Source of the DNA: Sipunculus nudus
Lineage: Eukaryota; Annelida; Sipuncula; Golfingiida; Sipunculidae
Direction of reading: 5' to 3'
Assembly (NCBI GenBank): GCA_026874595.1
Contig: CM049306.1
Coordinates: forward strand, 96,465,642-96,529,641
DNA length: 64,000 nucleotides
Part shown: positions 59,431 through 64,000 of the stretch, piece by piece
How positions within the stretch are numbered: the first letter of the stretch is position 1
How the letters are laid out: every line of letters begins with the position of its first letter
Notes under the pieces: model-generated
Databases searched by the model: none
Told to the model about the DNA's origin: nothing
Seen by the model: the letters and a program-made list of their open reading frames with translations, nothing else
Position numbers and translations under genes: made by a program

Positions 59431-60235
59431 GACTTTTAGTTTAACTATGTTTTATTGTTAAACATCTAAATGCATTAAAGAAATATGCTCAACAAATTAT
59501 AATTGAGGATCATTTTATTCAAACTAAACAAATTAAACCATGACACAAAAAAAGCAACAAATGAATTCAACACTACTTCAGGGATTTCTTTATGAACACA
59601 GTTCTCCGACTCTCCTACCTCCATTACTGCCAATTTATAAAAAAAATGCTCTTACTTTAAGCTTATAACCAGATACTTTTATTGGCTTTTTGATCACAAG
59701 GGATTAAATTTTGTGATAAATGGAAAAGAAGTTTTCCTGGATTTAAAATGTTGTTCCATTTACACTGATGAATAGTTCTTTATACTGTAGCTTCACTAAC
59801 ATAACATGTTTATTTTGTATGCCTGTAGCTTCAATGGCAAAAAGCATTGGATTGGATTTATAAATTATTACATATCTTTTATGCTAGCCATAAAACTAAA
59901 AATATGATAATATCTGATAATGAACAAGAATTTCCACTATTTGTTTATTCCTTTAGCTAGGTCATCCCTTGTCAAATTTTAAGATTTTGTGCACATACTT
60001 ATCTTCTATATAATGATGGATATACTCTGTTTATTGTATGATGAAATTGTAAAAATGGAACCCTCATTAAACACTATAATTAGTATAAAACTGAAAATGT
60101 GAAAATATTTTGCAATGAATATGTTGCAAACCACAGAATATTCATAATTACTCAAGGGCTGTGTTAAACCTGAAGGCCTGAAGGGCACTGACTGCATCAC
60201 TCAGTAAAATGTTTGCTCAAGAACAGTCTTCAGGG
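59431..60235. other. AT-rich segment, no gene recognised
   Basis: No exon of the missing PM20D1-like N-terminal half could be found here. Confidence 0.4.
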
Positions 60236-60267
60236 CAAGGGCTTTGATTGCATCCTCCTAGTCATGT
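60236..60267. repeat. 32-bp target site duplication, left copy
   Basis: Identical over 32 bases to 63868-63899; starts CAAGGGCTTTGATTG and ends CTAGTCATGT. Confidence 0.95.
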
Positions 60268-63200
60268 TGTTGTTGTTAAGCTTTATTTCCGCCAAATTGA
60301 CGATTACAACAGACAATATACATGCATTGATTTTGAATTAATAATGACAATATAATGAACATATTAATCAATAGAATAAGCATATTGATAATACTAGAGT
60401 CAAATCAAAATACTGCCTGTGTGAGCTGCTTGAGCAGATTAATGACAGGAGAACAAGAATATATAAATAAAACAGCTCTGTATACAAACACCAGATTCAT
60501 TTCAGAAGTCCAATCCGCTTGTTCTGGTAAAGTTTTGCCGTAGAAATATGGCAGCAACTGCTGTTCAGAAAGATTATTAAAAAATACACTCAGTGTGACT
60601 GGTAATTTATCAGTTATAAAGTTCCACATTAGGTCTCTCTCTTCTTGGCATTTATAACAACTAACCACAACATGCAAATACAGATTATTAAAAAATATAC
60701 CACAAAATGGACACAAAACTTCTATCTCAATTTCCGTATCCAGATTTAACACCTGCATAGCTACATATTGGATCTTCTCATAAGACCCGACAAACCGGCG
60801 CGCAGTCTCCCATAGAATAGAGGGAATAAATAGGTCCTCTTGAATATCACTAAAATACAAAAAGTTTCTGTGGTCCTTTATTCTGTTTGAATATTGTTGT
60901 TTTTCAAAAATAATAATTTTATTAATAATTGCGCTTTTCCAAAAGTTCTTCCCTGGGAATCTACCAGAAACTAAATATTCTAACATGTGCTCGTATAACC
61001 CATATCTTTTGATAATCTTTACAATGTCTGGTATATAACCATCTTTACAACTCTCTTGGCATGTTAAATGAGAGACAAGTCTATACTGAAAGACCTGTGT
61101 GGAAGGCTGCTGGCTGTGACCACAACATAATCTCGCTAAGTAAGTTAATTTAGATTTATCTATCCATGCTGTTATACGAGGGAGCCCAATCATAGACAAA
61201 ACCTTATCAGAACAGCTTCTTCTATTAAATCCTTGCATAACCTTGACACAAAAACGATTCATTCTCTCCAGCAATAATGTTTCTGTACTGCCAAGATGAA
61301 ACCATAATTCAGAACCATATAAACACTTAGGTATAACCATTGACCGATATAAATTAGCACACGTTAACGGATTCAAGCCTTTAGGACGAACTCCTGTACC
61401 CACTAGAGACAGCAATGCACCTTTACCTGTTCTACATGCATTTCTAGTTCGCTCAATGCTGTGAAAATTTGAATCAAGAATTATGCCAACGTGTCTCTGA
61501 CTGTTTACACGTCTCAATGGGGAATTACCAAGTTTCCATGAAAACCTCTGCATGGACTTATCACCAGAACCAAATACTAATATAACCGACTTCTCACTAT
61601 TATAGGTAAAACGCCATTGCCTGATATATTCATAACATATGTCTAGCATACGCTGCAGTCCATTTGGCGAGGTGGACAACAGAGAAATATCATCGGCTAA
61701 TGACGGTGAACCAACGTATATATTGCCTATAAGAGCACCATTTCTAGATTTTCTCAAATTAAGAAGAAGGTCGTTTATGTAGACTAAATATAAAAATGGG
61801 CCAAGCACACTACCCTGTCTGACGGACTGTTTTACTTGAAACCATTTACTCTGAAAGCCGCCATAAAGCACGGCGCTTTTCAAATCAGTATAAGTGTTAA
61901 TCAAGATTCTCCAGGCCTTTCCTCGTATACCCAGTTTATACAACTTTACAAAGAGTCCTTGGTGCCAGACGACATCAAAGGCTTTCTTAGTATCGAGAAA
62001 ACATGAATACACCCTTGAGTTTCGCTCAATATTGTATAACACACATTCCTGAAGAATAAAAGAAACATCAATAGATGAAAGGCCACTTTGGTAGGCGCAC
62101 TGCATTGGATCAGGAAAATTAAAATTCTGCTGGACTAACCAACCTTGAATACGGGTCAACATAATTTTATCAAATATTTTACTAATGACTGGAAGCAAAG
62201 TAATGCCCCGATAATTATCGGGAGAATCTGCTCTTTTTTGGGGACATTTCAGCAAGGTTAGAACTAAACCTTGTTTCATTTCACCAGGAAAATACTCTAG
62301 CTTCCAAATAATTTTAAATAAATAAGTAAGATGTTCTATCAAGTGGTATCCACCAAATATGAAATGCTCATTAACGAGCTCATCCACGCCACCTGCTTTG
62401 TTACGTTTCAGGTCCTTCACTGCATTGCTTACCTTGGACATCTCTATATCTCTATCTAAAGTGTCATCGATATTTCTAAAAGAAGATTTTATATAATCAG
62501 TTAATAATTTCTCAATATAAACTTTATGATTAATGTCAAAATTATCATTTTCTTGAGGACTATATAACGACGAAAAATAATTGGACCAACCATTGGCTAT
62601 GTCTTCCGGATTTCTATAGCAATTCCCATCAAATAATATCTCGCTTGTAAGAACGCATTTCTTTCGTCTCTGTCTCTTAATCACACACCAAAATTTAGTC
62701 ATATCCACTTCTCCTTCTCTATCGATCTTTTCAAACAAATCCCTCTCTCTTTGGCAAACATATAAACGGTACTGGCGCCTAAATTCACGTTTAGAGTCCT
62801 TATATTTCTTAAAGGAAGTAGATGTATAGGTACGAGGCCTATCATCAGTGATCCACGCCCGTCTTTTAGTTCGCATCATGTCATGGAAAGGTTTTAACTC
62901 TTTGCGCCACTCTGGTTTGAGGAACCTGGAATATTTTCTGCGAGGTACCCCCTCTAGAGATACATTTAAAATACAATTGACTAAAGTCCTGTAGTATTCA
63001 CAGACCTCTTTTTTGGTGCAAATGTCTAACTCTGGTTTATGAATTGTATCCAGCAATGTGGTTAAAGGATGCGTATACAACTCGCTCACGGACGATCCAG
63101 TCAGTTTACCCCAATTAAACATTAATCTGTTTGATTGTATAGGAGGGTTAGAGATCATATCACATTCAAGATCCAGAGATAATTTAACCGGAAAGTGGTC

Positions 63201-63867
63201 TGACACATTAAGCGCTTCATCTGAAGATACATAACTCTCTGAAATAAGATCATTTTTACATTCCGGTAGAAAGGTATAATCGATTAGAGAACAATTTCTG
63301 CCATTCATGTAAGGATCAAATGTGTAAATGGGACTACTAATCCCTTTATGGAGTTCCGGTGAGAAGTATCCAATGTCATGGAGAAAAGCTGACAACAGCA
63401 ACTTTCTTTGTCGCATTTGGTAATTAGATTCATTTAACAGGTCACAGTTAAAGTCCCCGATAAACAATACCGTTCCTTTGGTAGAATGTTCATAAAACAA
63501 TTCATATAATCTCGCTACATACATTCTAAACAAGTTGAGCGAATATTCTCAATAGTCGTTGGGTCACGACCGGTATATTACTGGCAGGAGACGGACGGAC
63601 CTCTGTTGCACTTTGGTGTTGCACAGGGCTATCTTGAGGAGAATTCACTGAAGTCTGATTTTGTGGAACCACATTTTCACTCTCCGAAGTAACCGATGCA
63701 TACGAAATACCAGTTCGCTTTAACTGACCGATGACTTTCTCGGCTGAAAGAATGTGGCTCCTCAACCAAGTAATTGATTCCGAGTTAGAATCTGTCAAAA
63801 TATGGAACCTCTCACTTTCATCTTTCATATCATGCATCAGCTGCCGAATACGTTTCATTTCAGATTT
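60268..63867 (-). mobile_element. Non-LTR retrotransposon with 32-bp TSD
   Basis: A 3600-bp insertion on the - strand. Its 3' end (left) has AATAAAGCTTAACAACAACA, that is a poly(A)-like signal and a short AAC tail, directly at the duplication. The 5' end (right) starts inside an upstream frame, so the copy is 5' truncated. It carries an upstream partial frame and an endonuclease-RT frame. The perfect long duplication points to a recent insertion. Confidence 0.9.
60405..63533 (-). CDS. Reverse transcriptase ORF2 with truncated endonuclease
   Basis: About 1042 codons without stops; open from 63548, first ATG four codons in. The N-terminus keeps only the distal endonuclease: LYELFYEHSTKGTVLFIGDF (N) near residue 27, then IDYTFLPE and SDHFPVKLSLD near 112. 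The proximal endonuclease strands are missing. Reverse transcriptase: DNYRGITLLPVISKIFDKI (about 439), AYQSGLSSIDVSF, FLDTKKAFDVVWH, RQGSVLGPFLYLVYINDLL, catalytic LADD (about 611) in place of the usual YADD/FADD, and GSELWFHLGSTETLLLERM in the thumb. A C-terminal CPFC...H...CYKC zinc-knuckle-like motif is at about 941-962. Clade not settled. It lies upstream of the known PM20D1-like exons and in the same orientation. Confidence 0.9.
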   Translation of the reverse strand: MFRMYVARLYELFYEHSTKGTVLFIGDFNCDLLNESNYQMRQRKLLLSAFLHDIGYFSPELHKGISSPIYTFDPYMNGRNCSLIDYTFLPECKNDLISESYVSSDEALNVSDHFPVKLSLDLECDMISNPPIQSNRLMFNWGKLTGSSVSELYTHPLTTLLDTIHKPELDICTKKEVCEYYRTLVNCILNVSLEGVPRRKYSRFLKPEWRKELKPFHDMMRTKRRAWITDDRPRTYTSTSFKKYKDSKREFRRQYRLYVCQRERDLFEKIDREGEVDMTKFWCVIKRQRRKKCVLTSEILFDGNCYRNPEDIANGWSNYFSSLYSPQENDNFDINHKVYIEKLLTDYIKSSFRNIDDTLDRDIEMSKVSNAVKDLKRNKAGGVDELVNEHFIFGGYHLIEHLTYLFKIIWKLEYFPGEMKQGLVLTLLKCPQKRADSPDNYRGITLLPVISKIFDKIMLTRIQGWLVQQNFNFPDPMQCAYQSGLSSIDVSFILQECVLYNIERNSRVYSCFLDTKKAFDVVWHQGLFVKLYKLGIRGKAWRILINTYTDLKSAVLYGGFQSKWFQVKQSVRQGSVLGPFLYLVYINDLLLNLRKSRNGALIGNIYVGSPSLADDISLLSTSPNGLQRMLDICYEYIRQWRFTYNSEKSVILVFGSGDKSMQRFSWKLGNSPLRRVNSQRHVGIILDSNFHSIERTRNACRTGKGALLSLVGTGVRPKGLNPLTCANLYRSMVIPKCLYGSELWFHLGSTETLLLERMNRFCVKVMQGFNRRSCSDKVLSMIGLPRITAWIDKSKLTYLARLCCGHSQQPSTQVFQYRLVSHLTCQESCKDGYIPDIVKIIKRYGLYEHMLEYLVSGRFPGKNFWKSAIINKIIIFEKQQYSNRIKDHRNFLYFSDIQEDLFIPSILWETARRFVGSYEKIQYVAMQVLNLDTEIEIEVLCPFCGIFFNNLYLHVVVSCYKCQEERDLMWNFITDKLPVTLSVFFNNLSEQQLLPYFYGKTLPEQADWTSEMNLVFVYRAVLFIYSCSPVINLLKQLTQAVF

Positions 63868-63897
63868 CAAGGGCTTTGATTGCATCCTCCTAGTCAT
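63526..63897 (-). CDS. Partial ORF1-like frame with start codon in host DNA
   Basis: 123 codons from ATG 63897. The first ten residues (MTRRMQSKPL) come from the target site duplication; element-encoded sequence starts after that. A charged, helix-prone stretch (SEMKRIRQLMHDMKDESERF) is followed by a Ser/Pro/Gln-rich tail, which suits an ORF1-type chaperone fragment, but no domain is certain. It ends 7 nt inside ORF2 in a different frame, at the place where the endonuclease N-terminus is missing. Confidence 0.5.
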   Translation of the reverse strand: MTRRMQSKPLKSEMKRIRQLMHDMKDESERFHILTDSNSESITWLRSHILSAEKVIGQLKRTGISYASVTSESENVVPQNQTSVNSPQDSPVQHQSATEVRPSPASNIPVVTQRLLRIFAQLV

Positions 63898-63899
63898 GT
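63868..63899. repeat. 32-bp target site duplication, right copy
   Basis: Exact copy of 60236-60267; marks the 5' boundary of the retrotransposon. Confidence 0.95.
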
Positions 63900-64000
63900 A
63901 TGAAAGTTGACATGAACATCTACTAGGACACAGTAGTAGGACTTATGACCATTGGGTCTTATGACCCCATCACCCTGATAAATTGTAATTAACTTGTCTA
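63900..64000. other. Right flank, no gene
   Basis: Short sequence with a small internal repeat (CTTATGACC at about 63939 and 63958). Nothing else supported. Confidence 0.4.

Noticed and set aside
59294-60235. Missing N-terminal exons of the PM20D1-like gene
   Set aside because: No sequence encoding the expected GRGxxDDK-type motif was found on the - strand.

Overview
The window reads as animal nuclear DNA: AT-rich, with long repeat-filled introns, GT-AG splice sites, non-LTR retrotransposons and dense non-autonomous DNA elements. Interspersed elements with sub-terminal inverted repeats, tandem-repeat cores and a 3' hairpin are typical of molluscs, so a marine bivalve is the most likely source. 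That assignment is inference; no species could be identified.

Two host genes are present and are transcribed toward each other. A GTSE1-like gene (G2 and S phase-expressed protein 1, a microtubule- and clathrin-associated mitotic protein) runs on the + strand. It has a likely promoter near 615-690, ten recognised exons from 5611 to 34521 and poly(A) signals near 35220. The coding exons join in phase to 630 residues plus stop. On the - strand lies the 3' part of a PM20D1-like gene (M20 family N-acyl-amino-acid synthase/hydrolase), exons from 58010 down to 44753. Its N-terminal half should lie beyond the right edge. Two alternative 134-nt versions of one PM20D1 exon (55060-55193 and 57399-57532) look like mutually exclusive exons, the most interesting gene-level feature here.

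The rest is mostly repeats. A Rex1/CR1-group-like retrotransposon lies at 1607-4677 (-) with a long open frame. The GTSE1 introns hold Helentron-associated-like elements (6791-10125, 23002-24505, 29310-31824, 32068-33452), a 2.3-kb non-autonomous hAT-like element with a perfect 8-bp target duplication (7383-9698), a hAT transposase relic (12790-13390) and a TIR element split by another hAT-type insertion (15188-16508). Between the genes, 37380-41058 is a ~35-bp satellite with a ~2.03-kb higher-order duplication. The PM20D1 introns carry three separate minisatellites (42, 43 and 33 bp), a palindromic TA-flanked element (45795-46129) and further element copies. At the right end a 3600-bp non-LTR retrotransposon (60268-63867, -) is bounded by a perfect 32-bp target site duplication.

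No rRNA, functional tRNA, CRISPR array or prokaryotic feature was found. Exon boundaries and element limits were read by eye from splice dinucleotides, reading phase and repeat ends; they were not confirmed with transcripts or database searches.
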